Shown here: positions 1 through 8,033 of the stretch, piece after piece
Layout of the letters: every line of letters starts with the position of its first letter
Numbering within the stretch: position 1 is the stretch's first letter
Assembly: GCA_903863885.1 (NCBI GenBank)
Contig: CAIPEB010000438.1
Coordinates: 1 to 64,000, forward strand
Reading direction: 5' to 3'
DNA length: 64,000 bases
Source: an uncultured Planctomycetaceae bacterium
GTDB lineage: Bacteria > Planctomycetota > Planctomycetia > Pirellulales > Pirellulaceae
The notes under the pieces: generated by a model
Database searches by the model: none
What the model saw: the letters and a program-made list of their open reading frames with translations, nothing else
What the model was told of the DNA's origin: nothing
Position numbers and translations under genes: made by a program

Positions 1-817
1 CGAATGCGCCTTCCAGTTTCACATCGAGCGCGCTGACGTAGTACTCGGGGCTGCGGTATTTCTTGTCGACACGCGCCCACGTCTTTTCCCATTGGTCCGG
101 GTTCTCGTCGTACCATTGCAGCATGTCGCGAACCATCTCGGCATAGCGACATTCGCCGGGAATGCAACGCAGGCCGGCTTCGATCACTTTGCGAATATCC
201 GTTTCGAAGAACGCTTCGGCGTACATGCCGCCCATGAACTGGCCTGCGTACAGCCCGTCGCCATAGTTCATCAGGCGACCGAATTTCTCTCCCAGCGCGA
301 TGACGACGTTGGGCATGCCGGGCGCGATCAATCCCGAGAAGTCCGCCTCGATCTGATAATCGATGGCTCCGGCGCAATTGTGAAATTTGGGGTGACTCGA
401 ATCCGGCGGAGCGATTCCGTCGCGGAGATTTCTGCGGCCCGCGTCATTCGCGACCCAGAGCGGATATCCGCTGTTCGCGAAATCGATTCCCGCCTGGCGA
501 ATCGAAACATCCATTCCATATTTTTCCAGCGAACGCAGGAAGGTCATCTCGACGTAGAGATCGTCCTGGCCGAATGCATTGTTCACCAGCGAGTCGGTAA
601 ACGGGGGCATTTCTTTTTCGGGCATGATATTGCGGTAGCGGCCCTCGGTCGGTGCGCCCCACGACACGCCGATGATCTGGCCGATCCACCCGGCCTTCAT
701 CTTGTCGCGGAATTCACTCACCGGCAGTTTGCGGACGGGGGTCTCCGCGGATATCGCGCGGCCACACGTCGCACATACCAGTCCCACGAGCAGGAATCTG
801 CCTATGCGGTTGATCAT
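1..817 (-). CDS. ADP-ribosylglycohydrolase-family secreted protein (partial, 3' end outside window)
   Basis: The reading frame opens at an ATG at 817 (AAAGGA about 7 bases upstream) and runs off the left edge without a stop, giving 272 residues. Residues 1-24 form a signal peptide (basic start, LLVGLVCA core, ISA cleavage region), so the protein is exported. The mature start KAGWIGQIIGVSWGAPTEG and the later QDDLYVEMT and MNYGDGLYAGQFMGGMYAEA stretches match the layout of ADP-ribosylglycohydrolase-fold proteins (PF03747), whose paired Asp/Glu residues bind magnesium. Secreted members of this family are common beside glycoside hydrolases in Planctomycetes and probably act on a glycoside rather than on ADP-ribose, which is inference. 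The 3' part, which would carry the second metal motif, is not visible. Confidence 0.8.
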   Translation of the reverse strand, partial: MINRIGRFLLVGLVCATCGRAISAETPVRKLPVSEFRDKMKAGWIGQIIGVSWGAPTEGRYRNIMPEKEMPPFTDSLVNNAFGQDDLYVEMTFLRSLEKYGMDVSIRQAGIDFANSGYPLWVANDAGRRNLRDGIAPPDSSHPKFHNCAGAIDYQIEADFSGLIAPGMPNVVIALGEKFGRLMNYGDGLYAGQFMGGMYAEAFFETDIRKVIEAGLRCIPGECRYAEMVRDMLQWYDENPDQWEKTWARVDKKYRSPEYYVSALDVKLEGAF

Positions 818-843
818 GATGCGTCCTTTCCCGGGTATGAGAT

Positions 844-2751
844 TCAGTTGTCGGTTTGTTGGAGGAAGATCACGGAACCCGGCCGATCCGCCGCACTGCC
901 GGCGCCGATCGCCTGCGAGGTCACTGTGATTTGGTGAGTGCTTCCGGTTTCGCCGCGCAGCAGCAGGGAGAACCGGCAGGTCGGTTGCGTGGCAATCGCT
1001 CGCAGGCGGCGTTCGATTTCGGGTTCGCTCAGAGCCAGGCCGTCTTTGTCGATCGCGCGACGGCACAGTTCGTCGAGGGAGCCCCGCTTCAGTTGCTCTG
1101 AGGGAATCCCGCAGACACTGGCCGCCAACGGATTACTGTCGCGGATCTTGCCGTCCCGATCAACCACCAGGATACCGCAGGGCACGGCGTCGATCACTGT
1201 TCGATACCGCTGCTCGACTTCCTGCAGCGTCTGCTCCATCTGCTTTCTCGCCGTGATGTCCACGTGCGAACCGGCCATGCGAAACGCTTTGCCGTTCTCG
1301 TCGCGCAGCGCCACTCCCCGCGCGAGAATCCAGCGGTACGATCCGTCCTTGTGCCGCAATCGATATTCGTATTCGTAGTGCGAGGTGGCGTTGTCGATGT
1401 GCGCCTGATTAGCCGCCATCACCCGCTCGCGCTCATCGGGGTGCAGACGTTTGGTCCATTCATCGAGTTCGTTGGGAAGTTCGTCGTCCTCGTAGCCGAG
1501 GATGCTCTTCCAGCGCGCGGAGAAGAAGACCTCGTTCGTGCGGAGGTCCCAGTCCCAGAGGCCGTCCTGCGATCCGCGAACCGCCAGCTCGAACCGCTCG
1601 CGGCTGCGACGCAGTTCCTCGAGAGCCTGCCGCCGCTGCACTTCCTGCCAGGTATGAACTTCCTGCCCCAGCGCGGCGGCCGATTCGTAACGATCCGCCG
1701 GGCGCTTCGACAGCGCCCGCATACAGATGGCTTCCAGCGCCGGCGGAACGTCGGGCCACAGTTCCCGCGGAGCAGTCGGATCGTCTCTCAGCACTTTGCC
1801 CAGGACGTCCCACGTGCTGGTCCCGGTGAACGGAGGCTGGCCGGTGAGGATCTCGTAGAGTATTGCTCCCAGGCCGTAAATATCCGTGTGCATATCCACG
1901 AGATCCTGGCGCCCGTTGGCCTGCTCCGGCGCCATGTACGCCGGTGTGCCGACGATGTCGCCCTGCATGGTCCGGCCGTCGTTCTCCGCGGAGTCCGGAA
2001 TCGAGATGCGACTGCCCGCCGCTTCTTCGTCGGCGCCGAGCACCTTGGCCACGCCCCAGTCCACCAGGAGCACCTCGCCGAAGTCGCCGACAAGCACGTT
2101 TTCGCCCTTGAGGTCGCGGTGAATAACGCCGCGCGAGTGCGCGTAGGCCACGGTGTGGCAGATCGCGACGAAAGCGCTCAGCAGCGAGATCAGGCCGAAC
2201 CGGTCCGACTCGCCCGCCCGCCGGCGCTCGTGGTACTGCCGCGACAACTCAACCAGCGTGCGGCCATTGACGAACCTCATGGCATAGAACGGAGAGCCTG
2301 AGTCGGGCGCGGCCACCAGTTCATAAACCGGCACGATCCCCGGGTGCTCGAGTTGTCCGGTGATCTGTGCCTCCTGAATGAACCGACGCTGCACGCGCTG
2401 GCGGCGCGACATCGCGGGCCGGAGTTTCTTGACGGCGACAACGCGGTTGAGCTGCTGGTCGCGAGCCAGCCATACCTGACCGATGCCGCCTTCCGCATAG
2501 AGTCGTTCCGTCGCGTAACGGCCCTCTTGGCCCGCGGTGCCGGACACCGGGGCGCCGGCGGAACCCGGCCCGCCCGGATCCAGCGGCCGCGAGTTCGCGG
2601 CAGCGACTGACTGCGGATCGACCGACTGCATCGACGAGCAATCCGTGGTTCGCTGGACCTGATTCGGATCGGTCTCGAATCGCGTGCCTGGCGTCGTCGC
2701 TTCGGAATCGTAGTCTTCGGTTCGCCCGCCGGATGATGTCGCATCACTCAT
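844..2751 (-). CDS. Ser/Thr protein kinase with C-terminal PAS sensor domains
   Basis: Predicted 635-residue cytoplasmic signalling kinase. After a low-complexity N-terminus of about 77 residues the kinase domain shows a glycine loop (EGGIGQVWLA, 87-96), the catalytic lysine K108 (VAVKK), the HRDLKGEN catalytic loop (211-218) and an APE motif (275-277, in YMAPEQ). The magnesium loop reads DWG (231-233) instead of DFG, a variant often seen in planctomycete kinases. Residues about 385-505 form a PAS/PAC domain (SQDGLWDWDL, then RLRHKDGSYRWI and a DITARKQ exit), and a second PAS starts near 515. There is no membrane segment, so the sensed signal is probably intracellular. The gene has no obvious operon partner; its start lies 207 bases from the divergent WYL regulator, so the two may share a promoter region. 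The ligand and target are unknown. Confidence 0.88.
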   Translation of the reverse strand: MSDATSSGGRTEDYDSEATTPGTRFETDPNQVQRTTDCSSMQSVDPQSVAAANSRPLDPGGPGSAGAPVSGTAGQEGRYATERLYAEGGIGQVWLARDQQLNRVVAVKKLRPAMSRRQRVQRRFIQEAQITGQLEHPGIVPVYELVAAPDSGSPFYAMRFVNGRTLVELSRQYHERRRAGESDRFGLISLLSAFVAICHTVAYAHSRGVIHRDLKGENVLVGDFGEVLLVDWGVAKVLGADEEAAGSRISIPDSAENDGRTMQGDIVGTPAYMAPEQANGRQDLVDMHTDIYGLGAILYEILTGQPPFTGTSTWDVLGKVLRDDPTAPRELWPDVPPALEAICMRALSKRPADRYESAAALGQEVHTWQEVQRRQALEELRRSRERFELAVRGSQDGLWDWDLRTNEVFFSARWKSILGYEDDELPNELDEWTKRLHPDERERVMAANQAHIDNATSHYEYEYRLRHKDGSYRWILARGVALRDENGKAFRMAGSHVDITARKQMEQTLQEVEQRYRTVIDAVPCGILVVDRDGKIRDSNPLAASVCGIPSEQLKRGSLDELCRRAIDKDGLALSEPEIERRLRAIATQPTCRFSLLLRGETGSTHQITVTSQAIGAGSAADRPGSVIFLQQTDN

Positions 2752-2958
2752 AAGTTCTCATCTTCCCAGCATTCGCAGCAGCCTATCAACGCAAACCTAC
2801 CACAAAGCCGCGGAAAAAACTCCAGCGACCCGGCAAATACCTTCTTCAAATGCCCCGCGCGGGAGAGATCCCCGGCCGATTGACGCCTTGCGTATAATGG
2901 CGATCATCTCAGTCCAGAAAGTGCAACGGATTACCACCGCAGATCTCAGGTAAACATC

Positions 2959-4035
2959 ATGAGCGAAGAGACGCCTCTCGTGCGGCAATGGCTCCTGCTG
3001 CGGATGCTCGCCGCCCGGCATCACGGTGCAACCGTCAAGGAAATGGTCGACGAGACGGGGGTCAGCGAAAAGACGATCCGTCGGGATCTCGAGTTGTTCC
3101 AGCAGGTCGGCTTTCCGGTTGTGGAATCGGTGGAAGAACACGGCCGCAAGAAGTGGCGAGTCGATCCGGACCGAAACCAGCCGGGCTTGTCATTCACTCT
3201 GGACGAGGCCATTGCCCTGTATCTGGGCCGGCGTCTCATGGAACCGCTCGCCGGAACGCTGTTCTGGGACGCTTCCCAGAACGCGTTCAAGAAGATCCAC
3301 GCCACGCTGGGCGGCACCGCGCTGAAATACGTCGAACGTTTTGCCTCGATGTTCCACAACACGGCTGTCGGCTCCAGCGACTATGCCCGGAAGGACGAGT
3401 TGATTGACAATCTGATGCTCGGCATCGAGGATCGGCGGGCCGTCTTCATCACCTATCGGTCCCTGCGGGCTACGGAACCGGTCACCTACGACATCTATCC
3501 GTACGGGCTGGCCTACCATCGGGGTTCGCTCTACCTGATCGGCTTTGCTCCCGACCATCGCGAGATACGGCACTGGAAGGTCGATCGCATGGAAGACGCG
3601 GAGGTCACTCCCGTGCATTTCAATCCTCCCCGGCATTTTGATCTGCGGGAGCATCTTGCCAAATCGTTCGGCGTGTTTCACGGCGAAGGAGACGTCCACG
3701 TCAAGGTCCGTTTCGACGCGTCCGTCGCGCGCTACGTCACCGAATCCCAGTGGCACGCCAGCCAGAAACTGACGATGCTGAAGGACGGCAGCATGGTTGC
3801 CGAGTTCGATCTCAGCCACACCGAAGAAATCAAACGCTGGATTCAGAGTTTCGGCCGACATGCCGTCGTGCTGGAACCCGACCGGCTGCGAGCCGAGATG
3901 CTGGAGGAACTGAGCGCGCTTCGAGACGCCTACGGGGCCACTGCACCGGGAGCATCGGGAGCGGACGGCCGCCGGGTTGATTCCGCGCGACCGCAGTCCA
4001 AGGCCGGCAGGCGTCGCCGCGCGAGTCTCAAATGA
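2959..4035 (+). CDS. WYL-domain transcriptional regulator (DeoR-type HTH)
   Basis: A 358-residue regulator with an N-terminal winged helix (residues about 5-60; VKEMVDETGVSEKTIRRDLE is the recognition helix region) followed by a WYL domain near 155-230, recognised from the RRAVFITYRS strand, the YPYGLAYHRGSLYLIGF block and the HWKVDRM exit, and then a WCX-type C-terminal extension. WYL proteins are ligand-responsive transcription factors that often bind nucleic acids or nucleotides. The start ATG follows a purine-rich stretch and is the first in frame. The last 30 or so residues are basic and low-complexity. A nuclease-like gene follows on the same strand and may be co-transcribed. Its regulon cannot be read from the sequence. 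Confidence 0.88.
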   Translation: MSEETPLVRQWLLLRMLAARHHGATVKEMVDETGVSEKTIRRDLELFQQVGFPVVESVEEHGRKKWRVDPDRNQPGLSFTLDEAIALYLGRRLMEPLAGTLFWDASQNAFKKIHATLGGTALKYVERFASMFHNTAVGSSDYARKDELIDNLMLGIEDRRAVFITYRSLRATEPVTYDIYPYGLAYHRGSLYLIGFAPDHREIRHWKVDRMEDAEVTPVHFNPPRHFDLREHLAKSFGVFHGEGDVHVKVRFDASVARYVTESQWHASQKLTMLKDGSMVAEFDLSHTEEIKRWIQSFGRHAVVLEPDRLRAEMLEELSALRDAYGATAPGASGADGRRVDSARPQSKAGRRRRASLK

Positions 4036-4108
4036 GAGCGGGACTCAGTCGGCCGGCCTCGGATCCCCGGGCAAAGATGCCGATCGCACGCGAAGGAATC
4101 ACTGCAAC

Positions 4109-4615
4109 TTGCCAGCTCCATCATGGATCCTTATCGACGGCTACAACCTGCTTCACGCCAGCGGAGTGTTTGGCGCCGGAGGTCGCACGTCGCTGGAGAC
4201 CTCCAGAAATGCGCTGCTGGACTGGCTCGGCTCGGTGTTAAGCGAATCGCAGCGGCAACGCGCCACGATCGTCTTCGATGCGCGCGAAGCGCCGCCCGGT
4301 TTGCCGCGGTTCGGCCAGAAACACGGGATAAGAATCGTCTTTGCTCCGCGGGGATGCGAAGCCGACGTTGTGCTGGAAGACCTCATCCAGGAGCACAATT
4401 CACCCCGATCGCTGCTTGTTGTTTCCAGCGATCATCGAGTTCAGCGCGCCGCGCGGCGCCGCAAGGCGACCCCGATCGACAGTGAGCTGTGGGTTGGACA
4501 AGTCCGCCGCGGTGCGCGGGACGAGGAGCCCGCAACCGACCCGCGCCACGATCCCCGCCTCGACCCGCACGGCGACGACCTGCAGAACTGGCTTGAGGAG
4601 TTCCGTGACGATTGA
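4109..4615 (+). CDS. NYN/PIN-like RNase family protein (YacP-type)
   Basis: The frame reads WILIDGYNLLHASGVFG, the N-terminal signature of NYN (YacP/Rae1-like) nucleases, whose first Asp binds metal. Further conserved pieces are TIVFDAREAPPG, the EADVVLEDLIQEH acidic segment and LLVVSSDHRVQRAARRR, where the SSD motif supplies another metal ligand. The frame is open back to a start at 3977, but that would overlap the WYL gene and the extra residues look like read-through of its tail. A TTG at 4109 with AAGGA at 4093-4097 is a better start and gives 168 residues. Known family members degrade ribosome-associated mRNA or process rRNA. The role here is inferred from fold signature only. Confidence 0.75.
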   Translation: MPAPSWILIDGYNLLHASGVFGAGGRTSLETSRNALLDWLGSVLSESQRQRATIVFDAREAPPGLPRFGQKHGIRIVFAPRGCEADVVLEDLIQEHNSPRSLLVVSSDHRVQRAARRRKATPIDSELWVGQVRRGARDEEPATDPRHDPRLDPHGDDLQNWLEEFRDD

Positions 4616-4669
4616 GCGGGCTAGAACCGCCGCGGCGCAACAAGGGCAAGTTGCGCGCCGCGGCGTGGT

Positions 4670-6829
4670 TCAGCCTTCCAGATCCCGTTGAGCGCGGACT
4701 TCGTCGAATGCGGCCCGCAGGTGCGCGGCAGTGATCTGCAGCGGAGTCTCCGCCTCAGGTTTGCCGTCCGCGGCGCGGGCGAGGGTCTCTCGGACCGCCG
4801 CCAGCGCGCCGCGCCGGCAGATCGCCTGGATTTCCGCACCGCTGAAACCCGCAGTCATGGCGACCAGTGCATCCGCGGTCACGTCCGCGGCGACGGGCTT
4901 GCCCCTCAGCCCAATCTGGAAAATCTCCTGCCGCCCCGCTGCATCAGGCAGATCAATCGTCACCTGCACATCGAACCGTCCGGGCCGCAGCAGTGCCGGA
5001 TCGAGCAGGTCCGGACGGTTCGTGGCAGCCAACACCAGCACCCCCGCCAGTTCCTCGACGCCGTCCATCTCCGTCAGGAACTGGCTGATCACTCGCTCGC
5101 TGACGTGCGAATCCGATCCTCCGCTGCCCCGGGCCGGCACGAGCGAATCGAGTTCGTCGAAGAAGACGATGCAGGGCCCCGCCTGCCTCGCCTTTTTGAA
5201 GACCTCCCGGACCCCCTTCTCGGATTCGCCGACGTATTTCGACAACAGCGCCGGCCCTTTGACCGAAATGAAATTGACCTGGCTTTCGTTCGCAACGGCC
5301 TTGGCCAGAAGCGTCTTGCCGCAACCCGGCGGACCGGAGAGCAGCACGCCTTTCGGCGGACGAATGCCGGCCTGCTCGAACAGCTCCGCGTGCTTCAGCG
5401 GCCACTCGACCGACTCGATCAGCTGCCGCTTGATATCCTGCAGACCGCCGACGTCGGCCCAGTGCACATCGGGAACCTCGACAAACACCTCGCGGATCGC
5501 GGAGGGATCAACCTCCTGAAGCGCCCGCATGAAGTGGCTCATTTCCACTTCCAGTTTGCCCAGCGTCTCGTAGGGAATCTCGGCGGACGCGAAATCGATT
5601 TCCGGCAGGATGCCTCGCAGGCAGATCATCGCTGCTTCGCGGCAGAGCGCTTCGAGGTCCGCACCGACGAAGCCGTGCGTGATGTTCCCGAGCCGGTCCA
5701 GATCGACATCCTTGGCCAGCGGCATGCCGCGGCTGTGGATCTCGAGGATTTCGCGGCGACCGTCGCGATCCGGAATCGAAATGGAGATCTCCCGATCGAA
5801 GCGACCGGGCCGGCGCAAAGCCGGATCAAGCGCGTTGGGTATGTTGGTTGCGCCGATGACGATCACGTGCTGGCGTTTGGCCAGGCCGTCCATCAAGGCC
5901 AGCAATTGCGCCACGACCCGTTTCTCGACGTCGCCGACAACCTGTTCGCGCTTGGGAGCGATGGCATCGATCTCGTCGAGGAAGATGATGCTCGGCGCCT
6001 GCCGGGCGGCTTCGTCGAAGATCTTGCGCAGGTGGGCTTCGGACTCGCCGTAGAACTTGTGGATAATCTCCGGTCCGTTGATCGAGAAGAACTTGGCTTC
6101 TGTCTCGTGCGCCACGGCGCGCGCGATCAGCGTCTTGCCGCAGCCCGGCGGGCCGTACAGCAGCACGCCCTTCGGCGGATCGATGCCGAGTCGCTCAAAC
6201 ACCTCGGGATAACGAAGAGGCAACTCGATGATTTCGCGGATCCGCTGCAACTCGCGTTTCAGGCCGCCGATTTCTTCATACGACAGCGGCCTCGCGGACT
6301 CCGGTTTTTCCTTTTCCTTGCCCTGGGTGCGGCCGACCTGCAGAGCGGTCCCCGACGAGATCATCACGGGACCCGTGGGAACGGTCGACACCACGACGAA
6401 ATCGGCCGTGCGGGTGCCGAACAGACGGGCGCGCAGCCGGTCTCCGGCGACTACGGGCAAGCCGTCCAGCAGTCGGCCGATGTAGCTGAGATCGCGTTCC
6501 CGCAGCGTGATCGAGGCAGGCGAAAGCACGATCTTCTCCGCGGGGCGAATCGCCACCTTGCGGACTTCGACGGCCTGATCAATGGCCGTGCCCGCGTTGT
6601 CCCGGGTCAGGCCGTCGATCTGGATCCGCGACTGGCCCCGGAGTTCCTTGTAGGCCGGCATGACCTTGGCAACGGTCTTGCGCTTGCCGCTCAGCTCGAC
6701 GATATCGCCGATCTCCAAGGCCATCTGGGTCATGTCCGCGGGATCCAGCCGCGCCAGTCCGCGGCCCACGTCCTTGGGCAGTGCCTCCGAGACCTTGAAC
6801 TTGGACGAACTCTCCCCGGTCGCTGCCAT
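4670..6829 (-). CDS. CDC48/VAT-type double AAA+ ATPase
   Basis: A 719-residue protein with the full CDC48/p97 plan: an N-domain with a double-psi barrel (about 10-170), then two AAA+ modules. D1 has Walker A GPPGCGKT (226-233), Walker B IIFLDEID (281-288) and an RRPGRFD arginine-finger region; D2 has GPPGCGKT (499-506), IVFFDELD (554-561) and LRPGRFD. The pore loops are KFYGESE in D1 and KYVGESE in D2. Such hexamers unfold proteins or pull apart complexes. It is the last gene of the gas vesicle run, 52 bases behind gvpH, an Hsp20-like gene, so a job in folding, dosing or recycling gas vesicle proteins is likely but inferred. The ATG start is preceded by GGAG. There is no sign of degeneration. 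Confidence 0.93.
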   Translation of the reverse strand: MAATGESSSKFKVSEALPKDVGRGLARLDPADMTQMALEIGDIVELSGKRKTVAKVMPAYKELRGQSRIQIDGLTRDNAGTAIDQAVEVRKVAIRPAEKIVLSPASITLRERDLSYIGRLLDGLPVVAGDRLRARLFGTRTADFVVVSTVPTGPVMISSGTALQVGRTQGKEKEKPESARPLSYEEIGGLKRELQRIREIIELPLRYPEVFERLGIDPPKGVLLYGPPGCGKTLIARAVAHETEAKFFSINGPEIIHKFYGESEAHLRKIFDEAARQAPSIIFLDEIDAIAPKREQVVGDVEKRVVAQLLALMDGLAKRQHVIVIGATNIPNALDPALRRPGRFDREISISIPDRDGRREILEIHSRGMPLAKDVDLDRLGNITHGFVGADLEALCREAAMICLRGILPEIDFASAEIPYETLGKLEVEMSHFMRALQEVDPSAIREVFVEVPDVHWADVGGLQDIKRQLIESVEWPLKHAELFEQAGIRPPKGVLLSGPPGCGKTLLAKAVANESQVNFISVKGPALLSKYVGESEKGVREVFKKARQAGPCIVFFDELDSLVPARGSGGSDSHVSERVISQFLTEMDGVEELAGVLVLAATNRPDLLDPALLRPGRFDVQVTIDLPDAAGRQEIFQIGLRGKPVAADVTADALVAMTAGFSGAEIQAICRRGALAAVRETLARAADGKPEAETPLQITAAHLRAAFDEVRAQRDLEG

Positions 6830-6881
6830 GGCGATTCTCCTGCGACCTCGCCGGCGGCACAGGATCCGTGCGCGCCGACGG

Positions 6882-7403
6882 TCAGCCCTGGGTGAACTTG
6901 ATTTCCAGGATTCCGCTGTGACACGTGTAGCTCATCTTCTCCGGCGGGAACGCGGCAGGGAGCAGCACTTCCTTGTGGTACTTCTTGGCGCCATGTTCAG
7001 CGGCGATGGTCAGCACGTCGTCCTGCAGTTCGAGTTTCACATCCGCATGATCGATGCCCGGCATTTCGGCGACGACCAGGACATGGTCTTTTTCCTCGAA
7101 GATATCGACCATCGGCTCGCGGATTTCGTCCACGACCGTCTTGCCGGTTTCTTCGTCCCGGCGGACGTTGCCGAACGGTTCGACCTTCAGCCCGTCTTCG
7201 CCCATGCCGACCTTGATCGAGAATCCGTAGACACCTTTGACGTTGCCGTCCTGGCTTTCGAGCACGCCGGACTTGCGGAGTTCTTCGCCCTTTTCGGCGA
7301 GTTCCCCGAGTTTTTCCAGAAGACCACCCAAGCCCCCGAGCAGACCTCCGAGCCCGCGAAAGCCCTCCTCGACGGGTTGCTTCTTCGGATCTTTTTTCGT
7401 CAT
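6882..7403 (-). CDS. gvpH: Gas vesicle protein GvpH (Hsp20-like)
   Basis: The start is the ATG at 7403, marked by a strong GGGAGGA about 7 bases upstream; a longer frame from a TTG at 7421 would place that ribosome binding site inside the gene. The 173-residue product has a glycine/leucine-rich N-terminus (GLGGLLGGLGGLLEKLGEL), typical of GvpH, and then an alpha-crystallin-like core: EPMVDIFEEKDHVLVVAEMP, DVKLELQDDVLTI and the terminal GILEIKF strand. GvpH-type small heat shock proteins are thought to keep hydrophobic gas vesicle proteins soluble before assembly. The gene sits between gvpJ and the CDC48-type ATPase, suggesting that holdase and unfoldase work together. Confidence 0.88.
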   Translation of the reverse strand: MTKKDPKKQPVEEGFRGLGGLLGGLGGLLEKLGELAEKGEELRKSGVLESQDGNVKGVYGFSIKVGMGEDGLKVEPFGNVRRDEETGKTVVDEIREPMVDIFEEKDHVLVVAEMPGIDHADVKLELQDDVLTIAAEHGAKKYHKEVLLPAAFPPEKMSYTCHSGILEIKFTQG

Positions 7404-7493
7404 GGACGATTCCTCCCGCAATGTGACACGCCGATCAACAGACGACTTCCGCTGGAGACCGCGGCGGCTCCGCAGCCGCTCGTGCCGCCCTTC

Positions 7494-7808
7494 TCAAGGC
7501 GTCTTCGCGGCACACAGGCGGGACTCCAGCTGAGCGATGCGATCTTGCAGGGCCGCAATCTCCTGGTCTTTCTCGACGTTCCGCCCGGACGACGAGAAAT
7601 CCGGGTTCCGCAGCCACCAGTCCATGCCGATTTCCTTGGCTTTATCGACCGAGGCGATCAGCAGTCGGATTTGAATCGTGAGCAGTTCGATGTCGACCAG
7701 TTTGATCTTGATGTCACCGGCGATGACGACGCCCTTGTCAAGAACGCGTTCCAGCACATCCGCAAGCGTAGCGCTGGACACCGAGTGCTTCGTGGTCTGG
7801 GTCGGCAT
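7494..7808 (-). CDS. gvpJ: Gas vesicle protein GvpJ (GvpA-family)
   Basis: A 104-residue protein of the GvpA/J/M family. Residues about 14-60 carry the family core (LADVLERVLDKGVVIAGDIK, then VDIELLTIQIRLLIASVDKA), and it continues KEIGMDWWLRNP, which is the hallmark of Bacillus megaterium-type GvpJ rather than GvpA. The C-terminal 30 residues (EIAALQDRIAQLESRL) form a short coiled coil. GvpJ is a minor, essential shell or nucleation protein at the cone tips. AGGAGCTGAC lies just before the ATG. It follows gvpN and the tiny ORF and precedes gvpH in the same direction. Confidence 0.93.
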   Translation of the reverse strand: MPTQTTKHSVSSATLADVLERVLDKGVVIAGDIKIKLVDIELLTIQIRLLIASVDKAKEIGMDWWLRNPDFSSSGRNVEKDQEIAALQDRIAQLESRLCAAKTP

Positions 7809-7847
7809 TTGTCAGCTCCTGGTCGTCCGCGGCCGCCGCGACTTTCT

Positions 7848-8033
7848 TTACGGCCGGCCGGTGCGCACGCGGGAAATCGCTGCGAGCGACGCCACCGGGT
7901 GGCGGCCCCGCAGCAGCAGGCCGCGCCATGTGCGGATCTCGCGGACAGCCCAGGTGCGCTGGTCGCACGTCACCCGGCGAAAGGCCGATGCGCGCAACGA
8001 GGAGATCAACGATCGCGATGTTTTAATAGCCAT
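7848..8033 (-). CDS. Small arginine-rich ORF coupled to gvpN (uncertain)
   Basis: The 225-base gap between gvpN and gvpJ contains a 61-codon frame whose ATG shares its first base with the gvpN stop codon (TGATG), with AAGGA about 8 bases upstream inside gvpN. This geometry suggests translational coupling. The product (MAIKTSRSLISSLRAS at the start) is very basic and low in acidic residues, with no family I recognise. It may be a genuine small protein or chance read-through of a GC-rich spacer. No membrane segment is visible. Only the start geometry supports it. Confidence 0.35.
   Translation of the reverse strand: MAIKTSRSLISSLRASAFRRVTCDQRTWAVREIRTWRGLLLRGRHPVASLAAISRVRTGRP

Noticed and set aside
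2893-2898. TATAAT box upstream of the WYL gene
   Set aside because: TTGACG is only 7 bases away, too close to serve as -35, and no other -35 is evident.
4688-6895. 735-codon plus-strand ORF opposite the CDC48-type gene
   Set aside because: Composition is Arg/His/Gln-rich and shows no family; it is the antisense shadow of a strongly conserved AAA+ gene.
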